Part shown: in pieces, positions 5,521 to 5,744 of the stretch
How the letters are laid out: every line of letters begins with the position of its first letter
How positions within the stretch are numbered: position 1 is the stretch's first letter
Source of the DNA: Planctomycetota bacterium
GTDB lineage: Bacteria; Planctomycetota; Planctomycetia; Pirellulales; Pirellulaceae
Assembly: GCA_023417165.1 (NCBI GenBank)
Contig: JAEZGD010000664.1
Location: 1-5,744 of the forward strand
DNA: 5,744 nt
Direction of reading: 5' to 3'
Notes under the pieces: model-generated
What the model saw: only the letters and a program-made list of their open reading frames with translations
Database searches by the model: none
What the model was told of the DNA's origin: nothing
Made by a program: the position numbers and the translations under genes

Positions 5521-5529
5521 GTGGCGTTT

Positions 5530-5538
5530 GCGTAGAAT
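5530..5538 (+). promoter_or_regulatory. Candidate -10 element (GCGTAGAAT) for the Uma2 gene
   Basis: TAGAAT at 5533-5538 lies just after the gap terminator and would start transcription near 5545, leaving a leader of about 33 nt. No convincing -35 is found; the preceding bases are the terminator stem. Its support is position and identity with the nine bases before the HEHVH gene on the other strand. Confidence 0.45.
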
Positions 5539-5563
5539 GAGTGTTCGCTAGCCGCCGCGCGAA

Positions 5564-5569
5564 AAGGAG
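5564..5569 (+). promoter_or_regulatory. Shine-Dalgarno of the Uma2 gene
   Basis: AAGGAG sits 8 bases before the ATG at 5578, the same sequence and spacing as at gap, and fixes the start of the partial gene. Confidence 0.8.
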
Positions 5570-5577
5570 AAGTGTTA

Positions 5578-5744
5578 ATGGCTACAGTTCCCAAAAAGAC
5601 CTATACGCCGCAAGAATACCTGGAGCTTGAGGAAGACTCGGATACCAAGCACGAGTATTACCAAGGCGAGGTTTTCGCCATGGCCGGAGCCTCGCGCGAA
5701 CACAACGAGATTGCGCACAACTTATTTGCTCGATTGTTCAATGA
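5578..5744 (+). CDS. Uma2-family (DUF820) endonuclease-like protein, 5' part only
   Basis: The first 55 codons are present and the gene runs off the right edge. The visible N-terminus has the hallmark pattern of Uma2/DUF820 proteins: YTPQEYLELE at 9-18, then KHEYYQGEVFAMAGAS at 24-39 and EHNEIAHNLF at 41-50. Family members have a PD-(D/E)XK nuclease-like fold and usually about 180-200 residues. The core Asp and E-x-K residues would lie downstream, so catalytic competence cannot be judged here. The family is greatly expanded in cyanobacteria and planctomycetes, often as isolated genes of unknown role; a nuclease function is inferred from fold. A good Shine-Dalgarno and a promoter candidate after the gap terminator suggest independent transcription. 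Lysine codons include AAA, unlike gap. Identification is firm, function is not. Confidence 0.9.
   Translation, partial: MATVPKKTYTPQEYLELEEDSDTKHEYYQGEVFAMAGASREHNEIAHNLFARLFN

Overview
The window reads as an ordinary chromosomal stretch of a GC-rich bacterium, most likely a planctomycete (Pirellulales-like). This rests on three things: the style of the proteins (a DUF255 thioredoxin-fold protein, an HExxH mini-protein of a type I associate with planctomycetes, a GAPDH with a short lineage-type insertion, and a Uma2 endonuclease-like protein), the roomy intergenic regions, and the many palindromic elements between genes. The taxonomic call is inference from pattern memory, not a database result.

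Layout: the left two thirds are transcribed leftward. From right to left these genes are a class I SAM-dependent methyltransferase (2992-3774), a small membrane-associated protein with an HEHVH motif (2242-2634, possibly to 2685) and a full-length 683-residue DUF255/YyaL-type protein (82-2133). The right third is transcribed rightward: gap, encoding NAD-type glyceraldehyde-3-phosphate dehydrogenase (4436-5461, GTG start), then a strong intrinsic terminator, then the first 55 codons of a Uma2-family protein that runs off the window (5578-5744). The methyltransferase and gap are divergent, separated by about 660 bases without a convincing gene.

The genes do not form an obvious pathway. gap is a housekeeping glycolytic gene with its own promoter candidate, a structured leader of about 175 nt and its own terminator, so it looks monocistronic. 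It uses AAG for every lysine I checked, which suggests high expression. The three leftward genes are separated by 108 and about 357 bases and lack clear Shine-Dalgarno sequences, whereas both rightward genes have AAGGAG eight bases before the start.

The most notable content is intergenic. Almost every spacer holds a different inverted-repeat element: a heptamer array with an inverted partner (2146-2235), a 130-bp imperfect palindrome built on an 8-base period (2742-2871), a compact hairpin just after the methyltransferase stop (2960-2979), a 10-bp-stem hairpin just before its start (3797-3820), a 15-pair dyad with a bulge (3893-3945), and three dyads in the gap leader (4297-4402). I see no defence system, CRISPR array, RNA gene, transposase or biosynthetic cluster. 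The best candidates for something little described are the HEHVH protein and the dispersed-looking palindromic elements.
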